Origin: an uncultured Acidimicrobiales bacterium
Lineage (GTDB): Bacteria; Actinomycetota; Acidimicrobiia; Acidimicrobiales; SZUA-35
Direction of reading: 5' to 3'
DNA: 64,000 nt
NCBI GenBank assembly: GCA_937925335.1
Contig: CALEWY010000009.1
Coordinates: forward strand, 1-64,000
In this document: piece by piece, positions 16,275 to 23,896 of the stretch
Position numbering within the stretch: position 1 is the stretch's first letter
How the letters are laid out: each line of letters opens with the position of its first letter
The notes under the pieces: generated by a model
Databases searched by the model: none
What the model was told of the DNA's origin: nothing
Seen by the model: the letters and a program-made list of their open reading frames with translations, nothing else
Program-made: the position numbers and the translations under genes

Positions 16275-16991
16275 ATGACCGATGACGAAGGCGAGACACC
16301 ACTCGACGGGCTCGGCCTGCTGGCGATGCAAACCGTCAGTGTCAAAGCGGGTGCCACGGACGGGCTCGATCATCTCGAGCTCTACACGAGCCGCGGGCTG
16401 CTCACGATCTTGTGGCATGGCCGTCCGGAAGCGGAGCACGTCGTGGTGTGTGTCGGCGGCGCCATGGGCGGCTTGCTCGGCCCGGACGGTGGCCTCTACC
16501 AGCGCCTCGGTGACCGCTTGGGAGCGCACGGCATCGGGGTGATGCGAGTCGACTACCGCTCACCGAACGACCTGCCGATGTGTGTGCACGACACGTTGTG
16601 CGCCATGGAACTCGCGGCCCGTCATGGCGCTCGCGAGTTTGTTCCGATCGGGCACTCGTTCGGCGGAGCGGTCGCGATCCAGGCGGCGGCTCACCTCGAT
16701 GTGGAGTCGGTTCCGGGCGTTGTCACCTTTGCGACACAATCCGCTGGCTGTGAGATGGCCGAGCGCCTGGCCGATCGAGATCTGCTCTTTGTGCACGGAA
16801 CGAACGACTCGATCCTGCCGCATCAATCGAGTGAGATGGTTCGCATGCTCGCTGGAGCGGGCGACCTCTGGCTGATCCCCGAGGCTGATCACTTGCTGGC
16901 CCCGGCGGGCGACGAGATTCTTGAACGAATGCTCGTGCATCTCCCCTCGGTCTTTAGTTCGCCTGAGGAACCAGTCGAACCTCGTACATGA
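16275..16991 (+). CDS. Alpha/beta-hydrolase
   Basis: A 238-residue protein with the nucleophile elbow GHSFGG (catalytic Ser), an oxyanion-type CVGGAMGG strand, a DRDLLFVHGTND acid turn and a His in EADHLL, giving a complete Ser-Asp-His triad. It resembles the small dienelactone hydrolase/prolyl-oligopeptidase-like esterases; substrate unknown. GGGGGAG precedes the ATG at a good distance. Its last 38 bases overlap the convergent cyclotransferase-like gene. Confidence 0.82.
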   Translation: MTDDEGETPLDGLGLLAMQTVSVKAGATDGLDHLELYTSRGLLTILWHGRPEAEHVVVCVGGAMGGLLGPDGGLYQRLGDRLGAHGIGVMRVDYRSPNDLPMCVHDTLCAMELAARHGAREFVPIGHSFGGAVAIQAAAHLDVESVPGVVTFATQSAGCEMAERLADRDLLFVHGTNDSILPHQSSEMVRMLAGAGDLWLIPEADHLLAPAGDEILERMLVHLPSVFSSPEEPVEPRT

Positions 16992-18024
16992 CGTCCCACC
17001 ACTTGCCAGTCAAGAAGTAGTGGCCGGTCGCCTCATCGAAGGCGATGCCGTTGAGTACGTAGTTGAAGTCGTCGGCGGGAGCGTTCGAGGGACGGAGGGA
17101 GGCAGCGTCGATCGTTGCGTCAACCGCTCCCGATGTGGGGTTGATGACCACAATCGTGTCGAGCCCATAGACGTTGGCCAAGACTTGATCGCCGACACAT
17201 TCGAGTTCGTTCAGTCGGGTCACCGGTTGGCCCGCAGCGTCAACCACCGTGACCGTGCTGGTGGCGTCGAAGGTGGCCGGATCTCGGAGGGTCAACGTCG
17301 ACGACCCGTCCGACATGGCGAGCTGAGTTCCATCGAAGCACAGCCCCCAACCCTCACCCGCGTAGTTGTCCCGGCCGGTCTCGATGAGCGTGTCCGGGGC
17401 TGCGCTGAGGACCACGCCGGCCTTCCACGTGAGCTGACGGATCTCGCCATCGACGACCGTGACACCCTCGCCGAACAGTTCGTCTGGCAGATCGACTATC
17501 TCGAGAACATCGCCGGTGACTGGATCGATCCATCGACGGTCGGACTCGCCGTACAACCCGGTGGTTTCGAGCAGGCGGTCGCCGTCGAACTCGAGGCCTT
17601 GTGTGTAGGCATTGGCGTCGTGTGGCCGAGTCGAAACGATCTCAACGGTGTAGGCACCGTTCAACCGCTCGATCGCGACGTCAGGCGTGGCATCGGTCGT
17701 GTTGGATTCGTCCGTCGTTTGCGGGTCCCCAGTGGCGGATTCGTCAGTCGACAGATCATCAGCCGGAGTCGCCTGCGCAGCTTGGTCGGCTGGTGTCGTT
17801 TCCGGACTGGCGTCTGCAGTTTCCGGACTGGTGTCTGCCGGGTCTGGGGTCTCTGCCGTGTCCGGGATCTCGGCGCTTGATCCGACGTCCGGCGGTGTTG
17901 GCTCAGCGAGGTCGGAGGAGCAGCTCGCGATGAACAGCGTCGCTGCGGAGAGAACGATCAGCAGCGGGGTGCGCAACCCCCGCCGGGTGTTAGCTCTCGA
18001 CGAAGTCAACTTCGTAGAGAACAT
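16954..18024 (-). CDS. Glutaminyl-peptide cyclotransferase-like lipoprotein (copy 2)
   Basis: About 356 residues: an N-terminal hydrophobic segment with a lipobox-like IASC, a long Thr/Asp/Pro/Ala-rich linker, then a beta-propeller of the bacterial/plant glutamine cyclotransferase family (PF05096). Family motifs are STRPHDANAYTQGLEF, LLETTGLYGESDRR, QLTWKAGV, YAGEGWGLC, LNELECVGDQVLANVYG and FLTGKWWDVMYEV. The enzyme converts N-terminal Gln to pyroglutamate. The ATG at 18024 overlaps the preceding paralogue by 35 bases; TTG 18009 is an alternative start. Confidence 0.83.
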   Translation of the reverse strand: MFSTKLTSSRANTRRGLRTPLLIVLSAATLFIASCSSDLAEPTPPDVGSSAEIPDTAETPDPADTSPETADASPETTPADQAAQATPADDLSTDESATGDPQTTDESNTTDATPDVAIERLNGAYTVEIVSTRPHDANAYTQGLEFDGDRLLETTGLYGESDRRWIDPVTGDVLEIVDLPDELFGEGVTVVDGEIRQLTWKAGVVLSAAPDTLIETGRDNYAGEGWGLCFDGTQLAMSDGSSTLTLRDPATFDATSTVTVVDAAGQPVTRLNELECVGDQVLANVYGLDTIVVINPTSGAVDATIDAASLRPSNAPADDFNYVLNGIAFDEATGHYFLTGKWWDVMYEVRLVPQAN

Positions 18025-19126
18025 CCCAGCGCTTCCCGGTGATGAAGAAGGTCTCGTCGACCGGGTTGTAGGCAATGCCGTTGAGGACGTTCTCTTCATC
18101 GGTGATTCCCGTCGGCACGAGTGAGCTGGCATCAACGACCGCAACCACATCACCCGTCGAGGGGTCGATCTGGACGATGTCGTTGGTCAACCACACGTTC
18201 GCCCAGACGAAACCTCCGACGCAGGCCAGTTCGTTGAGCCGCTCGACAGGTTCGCCGGCTCGGGTGACCGAAACGGTACCGACTGCGGCGAAGCTCATGG
18301 GGTCGCGCAGGGTCAGGGTGGATGTGCCATCGCTCATCACGAGTTGTTCGCCCTGATCACAGAGGCCCCAGCCCTCGCCTTCGTAGGTGAACCGATCGAA
18401 CTCTTGCAGTGTGATCGGATCGGCGAGGATGGCGATGCCCTCTTTCCACGTCAACTGAATGACCGTGCCTTCACCAACGAGGGCAAGACCGCCTCCGAAG
18501 AGATCATCGGTGAGCGGCAGGCTGGACGAGATCACACCGTTGGTGAGACCAACTCGTCGCCGGCTCGACTCGCCGTAGAGCCCGGTGCTCTCAAAGAGCA
18601 CACCGTCGAGATACTCGAGTCCTTGCGTGAAGGCGGTGGGATCGTGCGGGAACGTGTTGACGATTTGGGGGACAAGCGTCGGGATCGTGGGACCGGCGGG
18701 ATCATCGGTATCACCGTCAGCGCCACCACCGGCGCTGACGTCGCCGTCCGAGTCAGAGCCGGAATCGCCGCCGGCTGCTTCGGTGGTTGAGCCGTCGCCG
18801 GAATCACCGTCGTTCGATCCACTGCCGCCTGAGCCACTGCCCTCTGAGTCACCGTCGTTCGAGTCACTGCCGTTCGAGTCACTGCCGTTCGAGTCACCGT
18901 TGGAGTCGCCGCCGTTGGAATCACCACCGTCTGAGTCACCGCTTGAGCCCGTGTCACCATCGGCTCCGTCGACGCCGGAAGTGACGAGCTCGCTCCCGGA
19001 TCCGCCCGCGACGTAGTCACTGGCTTGGCCACACGCGGCCAACACCGTGCAGAGCGCGATCGCGATTGCCGTCCGCCCCAGCCGATCGACTCGCCGGTGG
19101 GTTCGGGCGACGGGGGAGGAGATCAT
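17990..19126 (-). CDS. Glutaminyl-peptide cyclotransferase-like lipoprotein (copy 1)
   Basis: A 378-residue paralogue of the next gene with a clear lipoprotein signal (TVLAAC), a linker of about 110 residues made almost only of Gly, Asp, Ser and Asn, and the same beta-propeller: NTFPHDPTAFTQGLEYLDG, FESTGLYGESSRRR, IQLTWKEGIA, YEGEGWGLCDQGEQLVMSDG and FITGKRWDVLYEVDF. The linker is encoded partly by 15-bp tandem repeats. It should act outside the membrane. The tandem arrangement and reading-frame overlap show a local duplication followed by divergence of the linkers. Confidence 0.85.
   Translation of the reverse strand: MISSPVARTHRRVDRLGRTAIAIALCTVLAACGQASDYVAGGSGSELVTSGVDGADGDTGSSGDSDGGDSNGGDSNGDSNGSDSNGSDSNDGDSEGSGSGGSGSNDGDSGDGSTTEAAGGDSGSDSDGDVSAGGGADGDTDDPAGPTIPTLVPQIVNTFPHDPTAFTQGLEYLDGVLFESTGLYGESSRRRVGLTNGVISSSLPLTDDLFGGGLALVGEGTVIQLTWKEGIAILADPITLQEFDRFTYEGEGWGLCDQGEQLVMSDGTSTLTLRDPMSFAAVGTVSVTRAGEPVERLNELACVGGFVWANVWLTNDIVQIDPSTGDVVAVVDASSLVPTGITDEENVLNGIAYNPVDETFFITGKRWDVLYEVDFVES
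18842..18901 (-). repeat. Four 15-bp tandem repeats in the cyclotransferase linker
   Basis: Units beginning at 18842, 18857, 18872 and 18887 are variants of GTTCGAGTCACTGCC (two are identical). In frame they encode Asp-Ser-Asn-Gly-Ser-type pentapeptides of the extracytoplasmic linker. The wider low-complexity tract spans about 18780-18965. Confidence 0.85.
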
Positions 19127-19539
19127 CCTCCGAGCAACCGTGCCTTGGCTGCTCGGCTTCGCTCCAAGAGGGCTGCTGGAATGAGCGAGGCAACGCCGCC
19201 ACCGGCATCGCCAGCATCTGCGGCGGGTGCTGCGGCGTCGGTTTCGATCGCTGACTCAGCCGCCTTTGCCGCTTCGACCCGTTCGTCTTCGCGGGTCTGC
19301 CAAGCGTTGAGCTGTTGGGGTCGAACGAGATCGCTGTGGCTGACGTGGCCGAGCAGCGAACCGTCGTCGAACTTCACCCAGTAACGAACCCAGGGAGTGC
19401 CGCCGTTGTAGTCGCTCAGGCCATTAACCAGCCGAACGTTGCCGACCTTGCCCTGGCCAGCGCCACGGATGTCACGAACGGTCAGGACTTCCTCGCCCTT
19501 GCGGAACGGGGTGTCGAGGTCCTTGGTCTTTTTTGGCAC
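19123..19539 (-). CDS. Small hypothetical protein with IPxxLLxRSxxAK C-terminus
   Basis: A 138-residue protein. Residues 1-75 look like a small beta-rich domain (KGEEVLTVRDIRGAGQGKVGNVRLV, WVRYWVKFDDGSLLGHVSHSDLV); the middle is Ala/Asp-rich. The C-terminus IPAALLERSRAAKARLLGG matches motifs at the N-termini of two bc-complex proteins in this window. GTG 19539 is chosen over the ATG at 19584 because MPKKTKDLDTPFRKGEEV is a more natural start. The stop overlaps the cyclotransferase start by 4 bases. No function can be named. Confidence 0.7.
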   Translation of the reverse strand: MPKKTKDLDTPFRKGEEVLTVRDIRGAGQGKVGNVRLVNGLSDYNGGTPWVRYWVKFDDGSLLGHVSHSDLVRPQQLNAWQTREDERVEAAKAAESAIETDAAAPAADAGDAGGGVASLIPAALLERSRAAKARLLGG

Positions 19540-19650
19540 CAGTACTCCCGGGAATCGGAGCGAATGTGTCGAAATGTCGATCATTCCGAATCGGTCGCTC
19601 CCCAGACAGTAATGCGGAATGACGAGAATTCGGAGTTGAGCGATTGCGCG

Positions 19651-19725
19651 TGCCCCCGGTGGGATTCGAACCCACGACCAATGGATTAAAAGTCCACTGC
19701 GCTAACCAGGCTGCGCCACAGGGGC
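19651..19725 (-). tRNA. tRNA-Lys (anticodon TTT)
   Basis: On the minus strand the gene begins GCCCCTG and ends CGGGGGC plus discriminator A, forming a 7-bp acceptor stem with one T-G pair. D-loop, a five-base anticodon stem with loop CTTTTAA (anticodon TTT), and a T-arm with GGTTCGAAT are all present. Length 75 nt. CCA is not encoded. Confidence 0.96.
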
Positions 19726-19884
19726 CTGGAGAGGCTACTGCGGTCTCGTCGTCATGCCTTGTCCAATTCGGATCCGGTGATGCCAACAGCACGCGCCGCC
19801 GGGCCCTGCCGATCGAAGGCTCGCCGCGCTGGCTTCTTCGGCGTGTGCGCCCGTTCGTGGTCCCCCTCGTGCCACCATGACCAG

Positions 19885-21018
19885 GTGCTGGGTCCAAGAT
19901 GTGGTGCCGACAGGCCCCAAACGTCGCATCAAGCCGCCTCCCTTTGGGTTTTCCTGGCAGCGGTTGCCGGGTTTGCAGCGGCATGTGCCCCGATTGGCGA
20001 CCCCGATCTCGGCGCCGGTACCGGAACGGAAACGACCGTCGTCGCTGACGCCGACGCCGAGAACGACGGTGCATCACCCGAAGAAAGCGTTGAGCTCGAC
20101 GATGGTGTGGTTGCGGATCAGGCGCCGCTGCAAGTCTTTTCGCCGCCCCGCCCCCAGGGGTATGTGCCCTCCTTGCTTGTGATCGCCCAGGAGGACATTT
20201 CGATCCTCGACTCCTCTGAAACTGGCTTCGGTGAACAGGTCGATCTTGACGTTGGGCTTGGCGGAGCCGCCGTCACCGTCGTCGACGACTTCTTCGGAGG
20301 TCTCGTCGTTCAGCAAGTGGCCGACGATGAAACGCCCGCTGTTGTGTGGCTCCGAGCCGATGGCAGCGCGGCTACCCCCATCGCAACCGGCGGCGAGCGA
20401 CTGCTCGACGTTGGTTTCATCGATTCCACGATCCAGGCACACGCGCTGATCGAGTCGACGCCCCAGCTCGTTGAACGTGTTCCGCTTGGCGAGGGTGAAC
20501 GCGCCGTGCTGGTACAGCTCGATGAGAGCCAAACGATCATCGATCTGTCGGCGAGTGAAGGGCTGTTCGCAATTTCAGTCGCTGATTCAAACTGCGGCGC
20601 GCTGATCTTTGTCGACTCAAGTGGGACAGACGTGCCCGTCGGCGGCCCTGGGACACCGCCCTGTGCAGTAGGGCGACGACCGGCCTATGGCGCGATTGCA
20701 CTCAGTCCTGATGCAACGCGGATCGCCTACACCACGCGCACCTACCGCAGCGACGGTGTCGTCGCCACGACCGATCTCATCGTGCAAGAACTCGGAACCG
20801 ATGTCGTCTTGTTCGACCGAATGATCGGGGGAGCGGGTGAGAACGTCGACGACTTGTCGTTTGATGGTCTACGCCTCGTGTTCACTCGCCAGCAAGCCGA
20901 ACTGACCCAGGTTGTGGAACTGACGACGGACGCCGAAGGAGAAGAACGGCTGGTTGCGGTTTCCGCCGAACCGAGCAGCGTGGTCTTCGCTCGTCAGCCG
21001 ATCACACTGGCCCGGTAA
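19885..21018 (+). CDS. Lipoprotein with beta-propeller-like repeats
   Basis: About 377 residues from GTG 19885. A signal peptide with lipobox FAAACAP is followed by an acidic Thr/Asp/Glu linker and a beta-rich domain. The segment YGAIALSPDATRIAYTTRTYRSDG resembles a TolB/PD40 (WD40-like) repeat, and DDLSFDGLRLVFTRQQ a second, suggesting a six-bladed propeller. No catalytic motif. The reading frame extends to 19759, but that part covers the tRNA flank and lacks a signal peptide. Confidence 0.6.
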   Translation: MLGPRCGADRPQTSHQAASLWVFLAAVAGFAAACAPIGDPDLGAGTGTETTVVADADAENDGASPEESVELDDGVVADQAPLQVFSPPRPQGYVPSLLVIAQEDISILDSSETGFGEQVDLDVGLGGAAVTVVDDFFGGLVVQQVADDETPAVVWLRADGSAATPIATGGERLLDVGFIDSTIQAHALIESTPQLVERVPLGEGERAVLVQLDESQTIIDLSASEGLFAISVADSNCGALIFVDSSGTDVPVGGPGTPPCAVGRRPAYGAIALSPDATRIAYTTRTYRSDGVVATTDLIVQELGTDVVLFDRMIGGAGENVDDLSFDGLRLVFTRQQAELTQVVELTTDAEGEERLVAVSAEPSSVVFARQPITLAR

Positions 21019-21021
21019 GGT
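21016..21021 (+). promoter_or_regulatory. Leaderless-type -10 box (TAAGGT)
   Basis: TAAGGT starts with the stop codon of the preceding lipoprotein and is followed by seven bases and the GTG at 21029. Confidence 0.35.
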
Positions 21022-21028
21022 TCGGCCC

Positions 21029-21334
21029 GTGAGTTTCTTTGATCAACCGAGCGCCGACCAATCCAGCGCCGACCAGACGAGTGCTGACCAAACCAGTGCT
21101 GACCAAACCAATGGATCAGCACCGGATGCCGGCCAATCCGAACCGGCCGAGCTGGTGACCGAGAGCCCGGCGATGGGTCAGGTGCCTGCGTTTGAAGTTC
21201 CGGAGGTCGTGCGGCTCGCAACGATGGACGATCTCGACTCGTTGTCGGCCGATCTCGATTCGATCGATCTCACGCTGGCTGAACTTGATCAGCCCGCACG
21301 ACCTGAAGCATCGGTCGCCGCCCCGAATCGCTAG
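21029..21334 (+). CDS. Small acidic protein with SADQT pentapeptide repeats
   Basis: A 101-residue protein of unknown function. Residues 8-27 are four tandem copies of Ser-Ala-Asp-Gln-(Ser/Thr); the C-terminal half is acidic and helical (VPEVVRLATMDDLDSLSADLDSIDLTLAELD). No membrane helix or signal peptide. It starts 10 bases after the lipoprotein stop and could be co-transcribed, but a -10-like box is also present. The GTG start is inferred from the box and the frame. Confidence 0.55.
   Translation: MSFFDQPSADQSSADQTSADQTSADQTNGSAPDAGQSEPAELVTESPAMGQVPAFEVPEVVRLATMDDLDSLSADLDSIDLTLAELDQPARPEASVAAPNR
21050..21109 (+). repeat. Four 15-bp tandem repeats
   Basis: Units at 21050, 21065, 21080 and 21095 (AGYGCYGACCARWCS); the last two are identical. 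They encode the SADQT pentapeptides and could expand or contract by slippage without breaking the frame. Confidence 0.85.
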
Positions 21335-21379
21335 GCACCAGCGTCGCCAGCCGCATGCGTCGGCCAAGCAGATGAGTCG

Positions 21380-21964
21380 CTAGGCAGAACAGTCTTGGTC
21401 GCCAGCTTTGGCGATGAGAAAGCCGCGAGCCCGTTCGGCGAGTTCGTAGCGAGCGACGATCGACCAGAACCGGTCGTTGTGATGCAGCTCGTCGAGATGG
21501 GCAAGCTCGTGCACGATCACGTAGTCGATCACCCACTGTGGAAACTCAGCGAGACGATCCGACAGCCTCACCGTGCCGTGGTCGGGTGTGCATGAGCCCC
21601 AGCGCTGGCGTTGATTGCTGACCCATTCGATGGACCGTGGGGTTTGCAGGTCGTAGCGGGCGGCGAGCTCGCGGGCCCGAGGCTCGAGGTCGATTGCGGC
21701 GCGCCGAGCGCTTCGTTCGAACTTGTCGACGAAGTGGGCGACGAGTTCGTCTTCTTCGGCCTTGGTGCAGCGGCCGGGAATTCGGATGACCAACGTGCCG
21801 TTGCTCATCCTGGCCTCCGCGGTCTTTTTGCGCTTGGCGCTCCTGATCACTTCGACAGGAAGAGCGGCGGTCGAGACGCTCGGCTCGGGAGCGGCTGCGT
21901 CAACCAATCCGCTGGGGGATGGGTGCTCGGACCGGTGTTTGTCAGACGCGTGTGTTTCAGACAT
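21380..21964 (-). CDS. YgjP/WLM-type metal-dependent hydrolase
   Basis: A 194-residue protein of the DUF45/YgjP family. The zinc site is HELAHLDELHHNDRFW (HExxH plus a third His), preceded by RQRWGSCTPDHGTVRLS, a family hallmark. YgjP proteins have been linked to metallopeptidase or UTP-diphosphatase activity, so the reaction is uncertain. ATG 21964 is used, eight bases after the phosphatase stop; the N-terminal ~40 residues are Ser/His-rich and unconserved-looking. Confidence 0.85.
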   Translation of the reverse strand: MSETHASDKHRSEHPSPSGLVDAAAPEPSVSTAALPVEVIRSAKRKKTAEARMSNGTLVIRIPGRCTKAEEDELVAHFVDKFERSARRAAIDLEPRARELAARYDLQTPRSIEWVSNQRQRWGSCTPDHGTVRLSDRLAEFPQWVIDYVIVHELAHLDELHHNDRFWSIVARYELAERARGFLIAKAGDQDCSA

Positions 21965-21971
21965 GTGATCG

Positions 21972-22595
21972 TCAGACGCGGTGCTGGTGCTGTCCGCCGG
22001 TGATCTCGTCATCGTCGAGAAGTTGCAACGCCTCACCAACGTGCCACTCGAAGTCGCCTGGTCCGGTGCCCGAAAGGATCCGACCGGACAGGTTCGGGAC
22101 CCGGCCTGAGGTCACGCCGAGTCTGCCCTCCATGGTGTGGATCACTCCTCCGTGGCACACGACGAGCACGGTCGTTCCTGGGTTGGTCAGCACGATGGCT
22201 CGCAACGCAGCGTCCGCCCGCTCGAAGAGGTGATCATCGTCTTCGTACCCCTCGGGTCGTTTGCCCTCGTCGAGCCATCCGGGGTGTTGTGCCTCGATCT
22301 CGCGGGTCGTGAGGCCTGACCACGGGCCCGCGTCTCGTTCCATCAAACCGTCGAGGGTGATGATGGGTCCGACCCCGATCGAGTCAGAGATGATTCGGGC
22401 GGTGGTGAGCGCTCGATCTTGTGGGGAGGCCACGACGAGGTCGACCGTGCCGATTCGTCGTGCCGCCGCGAAGGCTTGGTCGCGGCCCAAATCGCTCAGT
22501 GGCGGGTCGGCTTGTCCTTGCCAGCGACCTTCTGCGTTCCAGGTCGACTGGCCATGGCGAGCCAAGAGAAGCTGCGTTGTCGCCGTGGAGCCCAT
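21972..22595 (-). CDS. Histidine phosphatase family protein
   Basis: A 207-residue phosphoglycerate-mutase-like phosphatase with the catalytic LLLARHGQSTWNAEGRWQG motif (phospho-His), SPQDRALTTARI, a catalytic Glu in LMERDAGPWSG and the second His in VVCHGGVIH. Cofactor-independent phosphatases of this type hydrolyse diverse phosphoesters; the specific substrate is not known. TATCGT lies six bases before its ATG, suggesting leaderless transcription. Confidence 0.9.
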   Translation of the reverse strand: MGSTATTQLLLARHGQSTWNAEGRWQGQADPPLSDLGRDQAFAAARRIGTVDLVVASPQDRALTTARIISDSIGVGPIITLDGLMERDAGPWSGLTTREIEAQHPGWLDEGKRPEGYEDDDHLFERADAALRAIVLTNPGTTVLVVCHGGVIHTMEGRLGVTSGRVPNLSGRILSGTGPGDFEWHVGEALQLLDDDEITGGQHQHRV

Positions 22596-22601
22596 TCAAC
22601 G

Positions 22602-22607
22602 ACGATA
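22602..22607 (-). promoter_or_regulatory. Leaderless-type -10 box (TATCGT) before the phosphatase
   Basis: On the minus strand TATCGT is followed by CGTTGA and the ATG at 22595. Confidence 0.4.
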
Positions 22608-22627
22608 CGACGCCCGATACGGATCTG

Positions 22628-22888
22628 ATGACCCATGTGGCAAACTGCTGCGTGGCCGTTTTGCGTCTGTTTGCTCAAGCTCGTGAAATCGCTGGGACCG
22701 GCAAGGCCGATGTCGCCGGCAACACTGTCGACGAGGTGCTTGCGGCAGCGATCGAAACCTATGGCGAGCCGTTCTCGGTGATCGTCGCCGGGTCGAAGGT
22801 GTGGCTCAACGGTGAGCCAGCGTCCGGTGATGAGACGGTTGGCGGTAACGATGAAGTGGCGGTGTTACCGCCGGTTTCGGGCGGATGA
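22628..22888 (+). CDS. moaD: MoaD/ThiS-like sulfur carrier protein
   Basis: An 86-residue ubiquitin-fold sulfur carrier: VAVLRLFAQAREIAGTGKADV at the start and a GG C-terminus (LPPVSGG), where a thiocarboxylate is formed. The NDEVAVLPPVSGG ending is typical of MoaD, the small subunit of molybdopterin synthase. GTG 22652 is an equally plausible start. No other molybdopterin gene is present in the window. Its stop overlaps the next start by four bases (ATGA). Confidence 0.85.
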   Translation: MTHVANCCVAVLRLFAQAREIAGTGKADVAGNTVDEVLAAAIETYGEPFSVIVAGSKVWLNGEPASGDETVGGNDEVAVLPPVSGG

Positions 22889-23763
22889 CTCCGCCGAGCG
22901 CTTCGGCATCGTCCGCCGGAGCCAATCCTGTTGGCCGTTTGCGAGCGAAACGCACGGCTGACCTCAACCGACGTTCTCGCGAACGCGAGGCCAGATGGCG
23001 CAACCAGCGCTACTCGGTTCCCTATCCCACCGACGGACCAAAGATCTCACTGGGTGTGCTGTGGGCGGTCGCCGCCGTTGCCGCTGCGCTGCGCTTTTGG
23101 CCGGCGCTTCTCGCGCTCGCCGGTGCCGTTGCGGTGCTTGGTGCGTTGCAAACCGGTCATGCTTGGGCCAGGCACACCACCTCTGATCGACGGATGACCG
23201 CACTGCTTGCTGGAGTCACCGTCGCCGGGTCAGCGGCGGGCACGCTCGGGCTCGGAATCACCGTGGTCTTGTCGGTGCTCGCGGCAATGGGGTTTGCGGC
23301 GTTCGGTGTGACACATCGGGCTCGCAGTGCTGAGGAGCGGCGTTCCGCCATCTTCCAACTCGCCGACGTCACGATCCGTTCGGCGATTCCCATCGGGATT
23401 GCGGCAGGGTCGTTGGTTGCGTTGGCATCGGTCGATGCCGGGGCAGCGCTCACCCTGATCGTCTTTGTCAGTGCCTATGAGGCGGGCGACTTCTTGATCG
23501 GCACGGGTTCGGCCAATGCCGTCGAGGGGCCGGTCGCCGGTGTGGTCAGCCTGGCCGTCGTTGCCTTCGGGTTCTTTCTCTTCTACCCGGGCCCACTCGG
23601 TGGTGAGACGTTCCCTCTGTTCGCGATCCTTACCGCCCTTTGTGCACCGGTCGGCCAAATCGCGGCCTCGGCGATCCTTCCGCGTGGTGACGCGTGGGCC
23701 CCGGCGTTGCGTCGGCTCGACAGCTATCTCCTCGCAGCGCCACTCTTCGTCCTTCTGCTCTGA
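22885..23763 (+). CDS. CdsA-like integral membrane protein
   Basis: A 292-residue protein with a basic cytoplasmic leader and about eight helices. The C-terminal part has the layout of phosphatidate cytidylyltransferases: YEAGDFLIGTGSANAVEGPVAG, a helix pair, then ILPRGDAWAPALRRLDSYLLAAPLF, resembling the CdsA signature S-x-K-R-x2-K-D...G-x-L-D-R-x-D, but most of the metal-binding Asp and Lys residues are missing. It may be a diverged CdsA relative without that activity. Translationally coupled to moaD. Confidence 0.55.
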   Translation: MTPPSASASSAGANPVGRLRAKRTADLNRRSREREARWRNQRYSVPYPTDGPKISLGVLWAVAAVAAALRFWPALLALAGAVAVLGALQTGHAWARHTTSDRRMTALLAGVTVAGSAAGTLGLGITVVLSVLAAMGFAAFGVTHRARSAEERRSAIFQLADVTIRSAIPIGIAAGSLVALASVDAGAALTLIVFVSAYEAGDFLIGTGSANAVEGPVAGVVSLAVVAFGFFLFYPGPLGGETFPLFAILTALCAPVGQIAASAILPRGDAWAPALRRLDSYLLAAPLFVLLL

Positions 23764-23884
23764 TTACTCTGACCTCTACTCCGACCACGTTGGGTTGAAC
23801 AGCAGTCGTTGATGGGTCCTGCCCTTCACATCGCTGTTCATGCAGGTCAGAAGGTTGTCCCCTCGGCTCGCGGTCGATGGGCGG

Positions 23885-23890
23885 TACCCT
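23885..23890 (+). promoter_or_regulatory. Leaderless-type -10 box (TACCCT) before rsiG-like gene
   Basis: TACCCT, six bases (GCCAGA), then GTG 23897. The same TACCCTGCC string precedes dut and rex. Confidence 0.5.
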
Positions 23891-23896
23891 GCCAGA

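Noticed and set aside
18780-18965. CRISPR-like repeat array
   Set aside because: Repeats are 15 bp, contiguous, in frame and without unique spacers; they encode a protein linker.
19472-20077. 201-residue minus-strand ORF
   Set aside because: Runs through the tRNA-Lys gene and its flank; Arg-rich shadow.
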